From the NCBI RefSeq assembly GCF_003797835.1, contig NZ_RKMF01000016.1:20036-84035 (forward strand): a DNA stretch of 64,000 nucleotides, given 5' to 3'. Each line of letters starts with the position of its first letter. Positions within the stretch are counted from its first letter, which is position 1. Source of the stretch: Kocuria soli. Its GTDB lineage: Bacteria > Actinomycetota > Actinomycetes > Actinomycetales > Micrococcaceae. Shown piece after piece: positions 9,066-18,006 of the stretch. Below the pieces are notes generated by a model. It was not told the origin of the DNA, ran no database searches, and saw only the letters and a program-made list of their open reading frames with translations. Made by a program: the position numbers and the translations under genes.

Positions 9066-10781
9066 ATGAAGAAGATCCTGATCGCCAATCGCGGCGAGAT
9101 CGCGGTTCGCGTGATCCGGGCCTGTACGGAAGCGGGGTACACCTCCGTGGCCGTCTACGCCGACCAGGACGTCGACGCCCTGCACGTGCGGATGGCCGAT
9201 GAGGCCTACGGACTGGGTGGCACCACGGCGGCCGAGACCTACCTGTCTGTTCCCTCGCTGCTCGACGTCGCTCGCAGGTGCGGCGCGGATTCGGTTCACC
9301 CCGGCTACGGTTTCCTGTCCGAGGACGCCGAGTTCGCTCGGGCCGTGGAAGAGGCCGGACTGGTATGGATCGGTCCCGGCCCGGAAACGATCGAGGCCCT
9401 AGGGGACAAGATGACGGCCCGCGGGATCGCGCGGAGCGTGGGTGCACCATTGGCTCCGGGAACCGACCGCCCGATCGAAGACGCTGAACAGGCGATGGCC
9501 TTTGTCGAAGAACACGGGCTTCCCGTGGTCATCAAGGCCTCCCACGGTGGCGGAGGACGGGGACTGAAGGTCGTCCGCTCGGTGGACGAAGTGGCCGCCG
9601 CCTTCGAATCGGCGACCAGGGAAGCCACAGCCGCGTTCGGACGGGGGGAGTGTTTCGTCGAGCGTTTCCTCGAGAGGCCACGCCACGTGGAGGTCCAGAT
9701 CCTCGGTGACGGGGACGGCGGCGTCGTTGTGGTGGGGGACAGGGACTGCTCAGTCCAGCGGCGCAATCAGAAGCTCATCGAAGAAGCCCCCGCCCCGGGG
9801 CTGACCCGGGCTCAGCGACGTGAACTACACGAGTCCGCGCGTCGCATCTGTGAGCATGTGCGGTATCGAGGAGCGGGAACCGTGGAGTACCTGCTGGCCG
9901 AGGACGGGACGCTGTCCTTCCTGGAAGTCAATACACGGTTGCAGGTCGAGCACCCCGTCACGGAGGCGGTCACGGGTACGGATCTGGTCCGAGAGCAGTT
10001 GCGCATCGCGGAAGGTCACGCGCCGTCCTTCTCGGACACCCCGGAACCCGTGGGACATGCGTTCGAATTCCGCATCAACGCGGAGGACCCGGGGCGGGGC
10101 TTCCTGCCCAGCCCCGGCCGGGTGGATGCCCTGCGTGTCCCCGGGGGACCGGGCGTGCGGTGGGATTCCGGGGTCGAGGCCGGGGACACCGTCCAGCCGG
10201 CGTTCGACTCCCTCATGGCAAAGCTGATCGTGCACGACGAGTCACGGGACGCCGCACTGGCCAGGGCGCGGCGTGCGCTGGCGGAACTCGTGATCGACGG
10301 GCCGGCCACGGTTGTCCCCTTCGCACGGTCGGTTCTGGACGCTCCGGAGTTCGGTTCTGACGATCTCAGTGTTCACACGCAGTGGATCGAGACGACGTAC
10401 CTGTCGCGGGTGCAGCCCCAGATGCGACCGCATCCCGTCGTCAACCCCGGCCTGCGCCGGGTCCCGGTGGAGATCGACGGGAAGAGGGTCGTTCTGGGGC
10501 TCCCGGGGGAGTTGACCGCAGGCTTCAACGGTGCTGCTGGAGTTGCACCTGCGGAGCCGGAACCGGAACCCTCCGCCCTGCGGGCGCAGGTGCCCGGGAC
10601 CCTGGTCCGATGGTTGGTCGACGACGGCGTCGAGGTGACGCAGGGGCAACCCGTCGCCGCCCTGGACGCCATGAAGACCGAGGCACAAGTTCTGGCCCAC
10701 CGTTCCGGAACACTTCGTCACGGTGCAGACATCGGGGCGGTGGTCGGCGTCGACGACGTGTTGGCGAGCATCGAGACCTGA
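9066..10781 (+). CDS. biotin carboxylase fused to biotin carboxyl carrier domain
   Basis: The 571-residue protein has a complete biotin carboxylase: [16 protein letters not shown], the [10 protein letters not shown] motif, the glycine-rich ATP loop [12 protein letters not shown], and [14 protein letters not shown]. The C-terminal 75 residues form a biotinyl domain with AMKTE, where Lys537 is the expected biotinylation site. This is the layout of an acetyl/propionyl-CoA carboxylase alpha chain, but no CoA carboxyltransferase beta chain is nearby. Instead it is the last gene of the pxp operon, 2 bp after pxpBC. It may carboxylate biotin for a PxpBC-linked reaction, or may be a general alpha chain recruited here. 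Its partner cannot be settled by sequence reading. Confidence 0.88.
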   Translation: MKKILIANRGEIAVRVIRACTEAGYTSVAVYADQDVDALHVRMADEAYGLGGTTAAETYLSVPSLLDVARRCGADSVHPGYGFLSEDAEFARAVEEAGLVWIGPGPETIEALGDKMTARGIARSVGAPLAPGTDRPIEDAEQAMAFVEEHGLPVVIKASHGGGGRGLKVVRSVDEVAAAFESATREATAAFGRGECFVERFLERPRHVEVQILGDGDGGVVVVGDRDCSVQRRNQKLIEEAPAPGLTRAQRRELHESARRICEHVRYRGAGTVEYLLAEDGTLSFLEVNTRLQVEHPVTEAVTGTDLVREQLRIAEGHAPSFSDTPEPVGHAFEFRINAEDPGRGFLPSPGRVDALRVPGGPGVRWDSGVEAGDTVQPAFDSLMAKLIVHDESRDAALARARRALAELVIDGPATVVPFARSVLDAPEFGSDDLSVHTQWIETTYLSRVQPQMRPHPVVNPGLRRVPVEIDGKRVVLGLPGELTAGFNGAAGVAPAEPEPEPSALRAQVPGTLVRWLVDDGVEVTQGQPVAALDAMKTEAQVLAHRSGTLRHGADIGAVVGVDDVLASIET

Positions 10782-10791
10782 CGGGGCGTCC

Positions 10792-10897
10792 TACAATGGG
10801 CGAGGCCGTCTTGACCGACCCATCGGCAGTTGCACGATCCGTGGCTGCCCCAAGGCTGAGAATCTCCGACGTCGCATCGGAGCCCAGGAGGAATCGC
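10792..10897 (+). promoter_or_regulatory. glyA promoter and structured leader
   Basis: A -10-like TACAAT lies at 10792-10797, just after the preceding stop; no good -35 is seen. The following leader of roughly 95 nt can form two hairpins: GGCAG/CTGCC with an inner GCAC/GTGG, and CTCCGA/TCGGAG with a 7-nt loop that ends just before the AGGAGG ribosome-binding site of glyA. No known riboswitch consensus was recognised. Confidence 0.4.
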
Positions 10898-12184
10898 ATG
10901 AGCCCCACGCCGTCCGCCGATGTCACCAACCTGCCGCTGTCAGAAGTCGATCCGGAGGTCGCTGCGGCGATCGGTGCGGAGGTCGGCCGTCAGCGCGGAA
11001 CCCTGGAAATGATCGCCTCCGAGAACTTTGCGCCCCGCGCGGTCCTCGAAGCCCAGGGATCGGTGCTCACCAACAAGTACGCGGAGGGCTACCCGGGTCG
11101 TCGGTACTACGGCGGGTGTGAGCACGTCGACGTCGTGGAGAACCTGGCCCGGGACCGTGCGACCGAGCTCTTCGGTGCGTTCCACGCCAACGTCCAGCCG
11201 CACTCCGGCGCCCAGGCAAACAGCGCCGTGATGACTGCTCTGATGGAGCCCGGTGACACCCTCATGGGCCTGTCCCTGGCCCACGGCGGGCACCTGACGC
11301 ACGGGATGAAGCTCAACATCTCCGGCAAGCTCTACAACATCGCCGCGTACGAGGTCGATCCCCAGACTCACCGACTGAACATGGATCAGGTCCGCCAGGT
11401 GGCCCTCGAGAACCAGCCCAAGGTGATCGTGGCCGGTTGGTCCGCGTACTCCCGCCAGCTGGACTTCGAGGCCTTCCGCTCGATCGCGGACGAGGTCGGC
11501 GCCAAGCTGTGGGTGGACATGGCACACTTCGCGGGCCTGGTGGCCGCGGGCCTGCACCCGAACCCCGTGCCGCACTCCGACGTCGTCTCCTCGACCGTGC
11601 ACAAGACCCTGGCGGGCCCTCGCTCGGGCGTGATCCTGTGCACGGAGGAGTGGAAGAAGAAGATCGACTCCAACGTGTTCCCGGGGCACCAGGGTGGCCC
11701 GCTCATGCACGCGATCGCCGGCAAGGCAGTGGCGTTCAAGATCGCGGGCAGCCCGGAGTTCAAGCAGCGCCAGGAACGCACGATCGAAGGCGCCAAGATC
11801 ATCGCCGACCGCCTGACCTCCCCGGACGTCACCGAGGCGGGCGTCTCCGTGCTCACCGGCGGCACCGACGTCCACCTGGTCCTGGTCGACCTGCGCAACT
11901 CCGAACTCGACGGCAAGCAGGCGGAGGACCTGCTCCACGAGGTCGGCATCACCGTCAACCGCAACGCCGTCCCGTTCGACCCGCGGCCCCCGATGGTGAC
12001 CTCCGGACTGCGGATCGGCACCCCCGCCCTGGCCACCCGCGGATTCGGCGCCAAGGAATTCGAGGAGGTCGCGGACATCATCGCCACCGCGCTCAAACCC
12101 CAGCCCGACGTCGCAGCGCTGCGCGCCCGCGTCGACAAGCTCGCCCAGGACTTCCCGCTCTACAGCGGCCTCGAGGAGTGGTGA
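10898..12184 (+). CDS. glyA: serine hydroxymethyltransferase
   Basis: This cytoplasmic PLP enzyme interconverts serine and glycine while forming 5,10-methylene-tetrahydrofolate. The 428-residue length is standard. Clear motifs are [47 protein letters not shown] and the PLP-lysine motif [13 protein letters not shown] with Lys236. The ATG at 10898 is preceded by AGGAGG with good spacing; the longer open frame upstream is only the antisense/alternate frame of the previous gene. Its TGA overlaps the ATG of folD (TGATG), so the two folate one-carbon enzymes are translationally coupled. Confidence 0.97.
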   Translation: MSPTPSADVTNLPLSEVDPEVAAAIGAEVGRQRGTLEMIASENFAPRAVLEAQGSVLTNKYAEGYPGRRYYGGCEHVDVVENLARDRATELFGAFHANVQPHSGAQANSAVMTALMEPGDTLMGLSLAHGGHLTHGMKLNISGKLYNIAAYEVDPQTHRLNMDQVRQVALENQPKVIVAGWSAYSRQLDFEAFRSIADEVGAKLWVDMAHFAGLVAAGLHPNPVPHSDVVSSTVHKTLAGPRSGVILCTEEWKKKIDSNVFPGHQGGPLMHAIAGKAVAFKIAGSPEFKQRQERTIEGAKIIADRLTSPDVTEAGVSVLTGGTDVHLVLVDLRNSELDGKQAEDLLHEVGITVNRNAVPFDPRPPMVTSGLRIGTPALATRGFGAKEFEEVADIIATALKPQPDVAALRARVDKLAQDFPLYSGLEEW

Positions 12185-13077
12185 TGACGGCAGCTGTTCT
12201 CGACGGACGGGCCACGGCGGCCGCCATCAAGTCCGAACTCCAAGAACGCGTCGCCGCACTCACGACGCAAGGGCAGGTGCCGGGTCTCGGGACGGTGCTG
12301 GTCGGCGACGACCCCGCCTCCCATTCCTACGTGGGCGGCAAGCACAAGGACTGCGCCGAGGTGGGCATCAACTCCATCCGGCGCGACCTTCCGGGAGACA
12401 TCTCCCAGGAGGACCTGGAAGCGGAGATCGACGCGTTGAACGCCGATCCGGCCTGCACCGGCTACATCGTGCAACTGCCACTGCCGGATCACATCGACAC
12501 CAACCGGATCCTCGAGCGCATCGACCCGGACAAGGACGCGGACGGGCTGCACCCCACCAACCTGGGCAAGCTGGTGCTCAACGTCAACGAGCCCATGGAC
12601 TCGCCGCTGCCGTGCACCCCGCACGGCATCGTGGAGCTGCTGCTGCGTCACGACGTCGACCTCAAGGGAAAGCACGTCCTGGTGATCGGCCGCGGGGTCA
12701 CGGTCGGGCGACCGATCGGCCTGCTGCTGACCCGCAAGGCCATCAACGCCACCGTGACCCTGGCCCACACCGGAACCCGGAACTTGCCGGAGTTGCTGGC
12801 CGTGGCCGACGTCGTGGTGGCGGCAGCGGGACAGCCGCACATGATCAGCGCGGATCAGATCAAGGACGGCGCCGTCCTCCTGGACGTGGGAGTTTCACGT
12901 GTGGAGGACCCGGAGACCGGCAAGAAGAAGCTGACGGGCGACATCTCACCCGAGGCGGCCGAACGCGCGGCGTGGATGTCGCCCAACCCCGGCGGGGTGG
13001 GCCCGATGACCCGCGCGATGCTGCTGGTCAACGTGGTCGAAGCCGCCGAGCGCGCCGTGGCCTCGGGACAGCACTAG
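12184..13077 (+). CDS. folD: methylenetetrahydrofolate dehydrogenase/cyclohydrolase
   Basis: FolD oxidises 5,10-methylene-THF with NADP and hydrolyses the product to 10-formyl-THF for purine and fMet-tRNA synthesis. The 297-residue protein shows [23 protein letters not shown] with the catalytic Lys, [45 protein letters not shown] for NADP binding, and [13 protein letters not shown]. It uses the methylene-THF made by GlyA, encoded immediately upstream with a 1-bp overlap. The start ATG 12184 agrees with the usual MTAxxLDGxxxA N-terminus. Confidence 0.97.
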   Translation: MTAAVLDGRATAAAIKSELQERVAALTTQGQVPGLGTVLVGDDPASHSYVGGKHKDCAEVGINSIRRDLPGDISQEDLEAEIDALNADPACTGYIVQLPLPDHIDTNRILERIDPDKDADGLHPTNLGKLVLNVNEPMDSPLPCTPHGIVELLLRHDVDLKGKHVLVIGRGVTVGRPIGLLLTRKAINATVTLAHTGTRNLPELLAVADVVVAAAGQPHMISADQIKDGAVLLDVGVSRVEDPETGKKKLTGDISPEAAERAAWMSPNPGGVGPMTRAMLLVNVVEAAERAVASGQH

Positions 13078-13114
13078 GCCGGGCGAATCGCCCGGAAGAG
13101 GGCCGAGAGACCGT

Positions 13115-13150
13115 CGAGGGGCAGGGCAGCGTCCCTGCCCCTCGTGTTTC
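13115..13150 (+). terminator. terminator after glyA-folD
   Basis: A 12-bp perfect stem (13115-13126 with 13133-13144) closes a 6-nt loop and is followed by GTGTTT. A smaller stem CCGGGCG/CGCCCGG lies just upstream at 13079-13095. Confidence 0.7.
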
Positions 13151-13247
13151 CGCGCTCGGGCCTCGGATCGCCGGGCCTGTTGCGCCCAGGGCGATCCGAC
13201 GCCCGCCGATTTCCACGCTTCAGACGACGTACGGGAGAATGTGCCGC

Positions 13248-13814
13248 ATGCAGCAGATCGGATCCACTCGCAATGCCCCCACCGGGGCGCACCCCGCCGC
13301 CTCCAGCAAGGCATCCCTATGGATCACGCTGATCGGCATGACGGCGCTGCTGGTGATCTTCGTCGTCGCACTCCTGCAGGCCGCCAACGAGAACTCCGTC
13401 CTGGGCTGGATCCTCGCGGCGATCGCCCTCGGGTGGCTGCTCATCGCGTGTTTCGTGCTCTGGATGGTGCGCAAGGCGGCCAAGTTCGGAGCACGGCAGT
13501 TCGAACACGCCCAGCAGGAGGCGGACCGGAGGTTCGGCCGCGCCCCCATGGCTGCGACGACGGCGGCCCCTGCCGCCGACCGGTCGATCCTGGACCAGAA
13601 ACTCGAACATTCCTTCCAAATCATCATGGTTCAGGCGCGGGTCATCGCCGCGAACCTCCCTGCGCAGGACGGATCCACCGCCGGTGACCGTGAACAGGTC
13701 GACCGCGCACTGGACACCATTGCCGTGACCGCATCGAACGGAATGGGCATGGTCAAGGACGCCGGTGAACCCCTCACCGGCGAAGTCGTCGACGACGACA
13801 CCGACCGCGCCTGA
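13248..13814 (+). CDS. hypothetical two-helix membrane protein
   Basis: The 188-residue protein has two membrane segments at about residues 24-44 and 51-74, joined by a short loop, and a charged cytoplasmic tail with a coiled-coil-like stretch (FGARQFEHAQQEADRRFG). No known family was recognised. ATG 13248 is preferred over 13239 because GGGAGA at 13233-13238 is nine bases upstream of it. It lies between folD and the exonuclease gene, 25 bp before the latter, and may be cotranscribed with it. Function unknown. Confidence 0.65.
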   Translation: MQQIGSTRNAPTGAHPAASSKASLWITLIGMTALLVIFVVALLQAANENSVLGWILAAIALGWLLIACFVLWMVRKAAKFGARQFEHAQQEADRRFGRAPMAATTAAPAADRSILDQKLEHSFQIIMVQARVIAANLPAQDGSTAGDREQVDRALDTIAVTASNGMGMVKDAGEPLTGEVVDDDTDRA

Positions 13815-13839
13815 CCCGGACCCGAGAGGAACCCCGACC

Positions 13840-14691
13840 ATGAACCAGCAGTCCACCGACGCGCCCCGTGAGGGCGTACTGCGCGTCGCCACCGTGAACG
13901 TCAACGGCATCCGGGCAGCCTACAAACGGGGGATGGCCGACTGGCTGGAGGGGCGTGACATCGATGTTCTATGCCTCCAGGAGGTCCGTGCGCCAGACAA
14001 GGTGGCCAAGGACCTCCTGGGTGAGGACCGTTGGGAGATCCACCACCACGAGGCCGAGGCAAAGGGGCGTGCTGGCGTGCTCACGGCCGTGCGACGTGAC
14101 GCCCACGGTGGCACGTTGCTTCCCGTCGAGCGTCGGGTCGGGCTGGCCGAGGGCACCAACGACTCCGGTCGCTGGATCGAGGACGACATCGCCCTGCCGG
14201 ACGGGTCGAAGCTGACGATCGTGTCGACCTACGTGCACTCGGGAGAGGTCGACACCCCACGCCAGGTGGACAAGTACGCCTTCCTGGACGCCATGACGCG
14301 GCGGCTGCCGGACTTGGTGGAGCATGCCGACCACGCGCTGATCGTCGGAGACCTCAACGTGGGCCACACCGAACTGGACATCAAGAACTGGAAGGGCAAC
14401 GTCAAGAACGCGGGGTTCCTGCCGGAGGAACGGGCCTACTTCGACCGGTACTTCGGTGAGTTGGGCTTCGTGGACGTCGCGCGTTCCCTGGCCGGCGAGG
14501 TACCGGGGCCCTACACCTGGTGGTCCTACCGCGGTCAGGCCTTCGACAACGACGCCGGGTGGCGGATCGATTACCACATGGCCACTCCCGCGCTGGCAGG
14601 CAAGGCCGCGACCGCCGTCGTTGACCGGGCGGCCAGCTACGACACCCGATTCTCCGACCACGCCCCGTTGGTCGTCGACTATCGCCTGTAG
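13840..14691 (+). CDS. xth: exodeoxyribonuclease III / AP endonuclease
   Basis: The 283-residue protein belongs to the ExoIII-type endonuclease/exonuclease/phosphatase family that cuts DNA at abasic sites in base excision repair. Visible motifs are TVNVNGIRAA, LCLQEVRA with the metal-binding Glu, STYVHSGE, IVGDLNVGHTELDIKNWKGN, WRIDYHMAT and SDHAPLVVDY with the catalytic His. ATG 13840 has a GAGAGGA ribosome-binding site 10 bases upstream. It precedes trpS with 70 bp between, a spacer holding only a small CGGGG/CCCCG hairpin. Confidence 0.93.
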   Translation: MNQQSTDAPREGVLRVATVNVNGIRAAYKRGMADWLEGRDIDVLCLQEVRAPDKVAKDLLGEDRWEIHHHEAEAKGRAGVLTAVRRDAHGGTLLPVERRVGLAEGTNDSGRWIEDDIALPDGSKLTIVSTYVHSGEVDTPRQVDKYAFLDAMTRRLPDLVEHADHALIVGDLNVGHTELDIKNWKGNVKNAGFLPEERAYFDRYFGELGFVDVARSLAGEVPGPYTWWSYRGQAFDNDAGWRIDYHMATPALAGKAATAVVDRAASYDTRFSDHAPLVVDYRL

Positions 14692-14761
14692 TAGCGGGAC
14701 TCCACCCGTGAACCGGGGTGCGTGCCCCGCCCGTAATTGATCGAGGAAGAAGAAGCTCATC

Positions 14762-15853
14762 GTGACCGTCCCCTCCGAACGTCCCACCGGAACCCCACAG
14801 GACGCGGCAGACAACCCCGCCCGGATCAGCACGACCGCCACGCTCGCGGGGCGACCTCGCGTGCTGTCGGGAGTTCAGCCTTCGGCCGACTCCCTCCACC
14901 TGGGCAACTACGTGGGGGCGCTGCGCAACTGGGTCCGGATGCAGGACGAGAACGACTGCATCTTCTTCATTGCGGACATGCACTCGATCACCGTCCCCCA
15001 GGGCCCGGCGGAGCTGGTGAACCGGACCCGGGTGACCGCAGCTCAGTACATTGCGGCGGGCATCGACCCCGAACGCTCCACCATGCTGGTGCAGTCCCAC
15101 GTCCCCGAACACGCGCAGCTGGCCTGGGTGCTCAACTGCATCACCGGGTACGGGGAGGCCGCCCGCATGACCCAGTTCAAGGACAAGTCGGCCAAGCAGG
15201 GCAACGACGCCACGACGGTCGGGCTGTTCACCTATCCCGTGCTCATGGCCGCCGACATCCTGGTGTATCAGAGCAACTTGGTACCGGTGGGGGAAGACCA
15301 GCGGCAACACCTCGAACTCACGCGCAACCTGGCGCAGCGGTTCAACACGCGCTTCGGCGAAACCTTCACGGTCCCCGAGCCCAAGATCATGCGGGAAACG
15401 GCCAAGATCTATGACCTGCAGCGGCCCACCGCCAAGATGTCCAAGTCCGCGGATTCCGACAATGGTCTGATCCGGTTGCTGGACCCCGCCAAGAAGAACG
15501 CCAAGAAGATCAAGTCCGCCGTGACCGACGACGGCACGGAGATCCGGTTCGACCGGGACGAGAAGCCCGGGATCGCCAATCTGCTCACGATCTACTCCGC
15601 CATGACGGACCGGCCGGTGGCCGAGATCGTCGCCGAGTACGAAGGCAAGATGTACGGCCACCTCAAGGTCGGCTTGGCCGAGGTGGTCAACGAGGCGCTG
15701 GACCCCATCCAGAAGCGAGCCCAGGAGCTGCTGGACGACCCCGCGGAACTGGACCGGATCCTGGCCCGCGGGGCCGAGAAAGGCCGGGAGATCGCCGCTA
15801 CCACCCTTGCCGAAGTCCACGAGAAGGTCGGCTTCCTGCCGCCGCAGGCCTGA
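14762..15853 (+). CDS. trpS: tryptophanyl-tRNA synthetase
   Basis: This class I aminoacyl-tRNA synthetase charges tRNA-Trp. The protein starts with GTG 14762 and is 363 residues long. It has [19 protein letters not shown] with the HIGH-equivalent HLGN at 46-49 and the KMSKS loop at 225-229. The synthetase follows GAGGAAGAAG at a good distance. The N-terminus has about 30 extra, Thr/Pro/Ala-rich residues before the Rossmann fold, as often seen in this group. The next gene encodes a YihY protein, the same neighbour as trpS has in M. tuberculosis (yhjD). Confidence 0.96.
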   Translation: MTVPSERPTGTPQDAADNPARISTTATLAGRPRVLSGVQPSADSLHLGNYVGALRNWVRMQDENDCIFFIADMHSITVPQGPAELVNRTRVTAAQYIAAGIDPERSTMLVQSHVPEHAQLAWVLNCITGYGEAARMTQFKDKSAKQGNDATTVGLFTYPVLMAADILVYQSNLVPVGEDQRQHLELTRNLAQRFNTRFGETFTVPEPKIMRETAKIYDLQRPTAKMSKSADSDNGLIRLLDPAKKNAKKIKSAVTDDGTEIRFDRDEKPGIANLLTIYSAMTDRPVAEIVAEYEGKMYGHLKVGLAEVVNEALDPIQKRAQELLDDPAELDRILARGAEKGREIAATTLAEVHEKVGFLPPQA

Positions 15854-15874
15854 GCGCCGACCGTACCGATCACC

Positions 15875-17059
15875 GTGGCGCCCTCGACTGCAACCTCTTC
15901 ACACCCCGGAAGGTCGGAGACCTCGGGGCAGCCCAGCGACGCCGAGAGGGCTCCGGTCCTCGAAGCCCCCAAGGTCATGCCCTCCGCAGTGGACAAGGCC
16001 GGGCTGCAGCGGGAACTACGTCGTCAGATCTCGATCATCAGGGCGCAGCGAAAAGGCGGTGCCGGGTTCCTCAAGGTGACTTTCCAAGCGCTGAACCTGG
16101 CTCTGACCTGGATCTGGACGCTGTTCCCGGGTCGCCTGGTGATGCACTACTTCTTCCACGGTGGGCCTCTCATGGCGGCCGGTCTGTCCTACAACATGCT
16201 TTTCGCCTCGACCGCCATGCTGGTGATCGGTGCGTCGATCGGCGGCAGCGTACTGGGCAACGACTCCGAACTGCGTCGGCTCGTCGTGGAAGCCGTGCAT
16301 GAAACGGTCCCCGGGTTGATCAACACCGGGGGAGGCGGCATCATCCCCGTTTCGGCCCTGGCCAACCCGCAACCCTTCACCGTGACAACCATCGTCGCCT
16401 CGGCCGTGCTGGCTTTCACGGCGTGGCGTTGGGCGGCGGGAATCCGCTTGGCCTGCCGCCGCATGTTCGAGGTGCCACCGACCCGGGGTGCTCCGATCGC
16501 AGCCATACCGCGGGATGTGTTCGGTCTGGTGCTGCTGGTTCTGACGCTGGCCATCTCGCTGGTCATGAATGCCGAGGCGGCCGGTGCGCTGCGACTGCTG
16601 GAAGGAGCCACGGAGGACATCGGGTGGCTGAGCGCGTTGATCGACTTCCTGGGCGGTGATTTCGCCTACGGCGCGGCGACCTTGGTGGGAGTACTTGCCG
16701 ATGCCCTCATGCTGTACCTGATGATCCGAGTCGTGGCTCAGCTGCGACCCGGGCGCTGGGCGATGTTCTGCATCCTGTTCCTCGGCGTCACCGGCAACCT
16801 CGCCTTGCGGGAACTTGGCGGCACCCTGATCCAGGCCATGGCGGCCAACCCGTACCTGTTCTCGGTGGGCCTGATCGTGGGTGTGCTGTTCTGGTTCTAC
16901 TTCTTCAGTCAGATTGTCTTGCTGTCCGCCGCCTTCGGCGCCCTGGTCCAGGCTGATACCCACGGTGGTCACGCCCAGCCGACGGGGGAGGACCGGGCGG
17001 TCACGCCCATTCACGCTGATCTCCTGGACCACGTGCGCTCGCAGGAACGCGCTCTTTGA
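15875..17059 (+). CDS. YihY/BrkB family inner membrane protein
   Basis: The 394-residue protein has about six membrane helices in residues 85-370, with the family pattern GLSYNMLFASTAMLVIGASIGG, an Arg-rich cytoplasmic loop, and repeated Gly-rich helices. The family is present in most bacteria; E. coli YihY is not an RNase as first proposed, and the M. tuberculosis homologue YhjD has been linked to lipid A-like or inner membrane transport only indirectly. The function is therefore unknown. The GTG start at 15875 lacks a clear ribosome-binding site; ATG 15977 is an alternative that would remove 34 polar residues. Confidence 0.85.
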   Translation: MAPSTATSSHPGRSETSGQPSDAERAPVLEAPKVMPSAVDKAGLQRELRRQISIIRAQRKGGAGFLKVTFQALNLALTWIWTLFPGRLVMHYFFHGGPLMAAGLSYNMLFASTAMLVIGASIGGSVLGNDSELRRLVVEAVHETVPGLINTGGGGIIPVSALANPQPFTVTTIVASAVLAFTAWRWAAGIRLACRRMFEVPPTRGAPIAAIPRDVFGLVLLVLTLAISLVMNAEAAGALRLLEGATEDIGWLSALIDFLGGDFAYGAATLVGVLADALMLYLMIRVVAQLRPGRWAMFCILFLGVTGNLALRELGGTLIQAMAANPYLFSVGLIVGVLFWFYFFSQIVLLSAAFGALVQADTHGGHAQPTGEDRAVTPIHADLLDHVRSQERAL

Positions 17060-17144
17060 CAACACCGCGCCAGGCGCTTGGGCACCGGGGGCTAGGCCGA
17101 TCCAGGGTTCAGGGCGGTGAGTGGGCGGTCCTGTGTACGACGAA

Positions 17145-17195
17145 GGGGCCGGTGGGGTCCTGAACCAGCACTTGGTTCAGGACCCCACCGGCCCC
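17145..17195. terminator. strong bidirectional terminator
   Basis: A 23-bp perfect inverted repeat (17145-17167 with 17173-17195) closes a 5-nt loop between the convergent yihY-like and sdhB genes. It is the longest uninterrupted terminator stem in the window. Confidence 0.85.
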
Positions 17196-17241
17196 TCAAA
17201 GCTCCCGTGCCACTATCGGCCACGATCGGCACGGGCAAGGA

Positions 17242-18006
17242 TCACATCGAGCGGGTCAGGGCAGCCTTCTTGACCTCGGCGATGGCCTTGGTGATCTCGA
17301 TGCCGCGCGGGCAGGCCTCCGTGCAGTTGAAGGTCGTGCGGCAGCGCCACACGCCCTCCTTGTCGTTGAGGATCTCCAGGCGCATGTCACCCGCCTGGTC
17401 ACGCGAATCGAAGATGAACCGGTGGGCGTTGACGATCGCGGCCGGGCCGAAGTACTGGCCGTCGGTCCAGAACACCGGGCAGGAGGAGGTGCAGGCAGCA
17501 CACAGAATGCACTTGGTGGTGTCGTCGAACCGCGCGCGGTCCTCCTGCGACTGGTAGCGCTCACGCTCGGGTTCGTTGTCCACGTTGACCAGGAACGGCA
17601 TGATCTCGCGGTAGGACTGGAAGAAGGGCTCCATGTCCACGATCAGGTCCTTCTCACAGGGCAGGCCCTTGATCGGCTCGATCGTCAGCGGCTTGGACAG
17701 ATCAAGGTCCTTGAGCAGGACCTTGCAGGCCAGGCGGTTGCGGCCGTTGATGCGCATGGCATCCGAGCCGCAGACGCCGTGGGCGCACGAACGACGGAAG
17801 GACAGCGACCCGTCCAGTTCCCACTTGATCTTGTGCAGGCAGTCGAGCACGCGGTCCGTGCCGTACATGGTCAGCTTGAACTCGTCCCAGCGGGCCTCTT
17901 CCGAGACCTCGGGGTTGTACCGGCGGACCCGAACGGTGACGTCGAACGACGGGATGGCCCCGGCCTGGGTGTTCTCTTCGGTCTTGTCAGCGGTAGCGGT
18001 CGACAT
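17242..18006 (-). CDS. sdhB: succinate dehydrogenase iron-sulfur subunit
   Basis: The 254-residue subunit carries electrons from SdhA to quinone. It has the 2Fe-2S ligands in RRSCAHGVCGSDAMRING followed by LACKVL, and the 4Fe-4S and 3Fe-4S clusters in CILCAACTSSCPVFW and CTEACPRGIEITKAI. Length and motifs match aerobic SdhB. It is the last gene of sdhCDAB and its ATG overlaps the sdhA stop by one base (TGATG). Confidence 0.97.
   Translation of the reverse strand: MSTATADKTEENTQAGAIPSFDVTVRVRRYNPEVSEEARWDEFKLTMYGTDRVLDCLHKIKWELDGSLSFRRSCAHGVCGSDAMRINGRNRLACKVLLKDLDLSKPLTIEPIKGLPCEKDLIVDMEPFFQSYREIMPFLVNVDNEPERERYQSQEDRARFDDTTKCILCAACTSSCPVFWTDGQYFGPAAIVNAHRFIFDSRDQAGDMRLEILNDKEGVWRCRTTFNCTEACPRGIEITKAIAEVKKAALTRSM

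Noticed and set aside
10830..10870. GGCTGAGA in the glyA leader, reminiscent of the thiamine riboswitch
   Set aside because: The rest of the thiamine box, including the second conserved half, is missing, and glyA is not a thiamine gene.
14692..14761. Possible T-box leader before trpS
   Set aside because: The gap is only 70 bp and lacks the T-box sequence and specifier stem.
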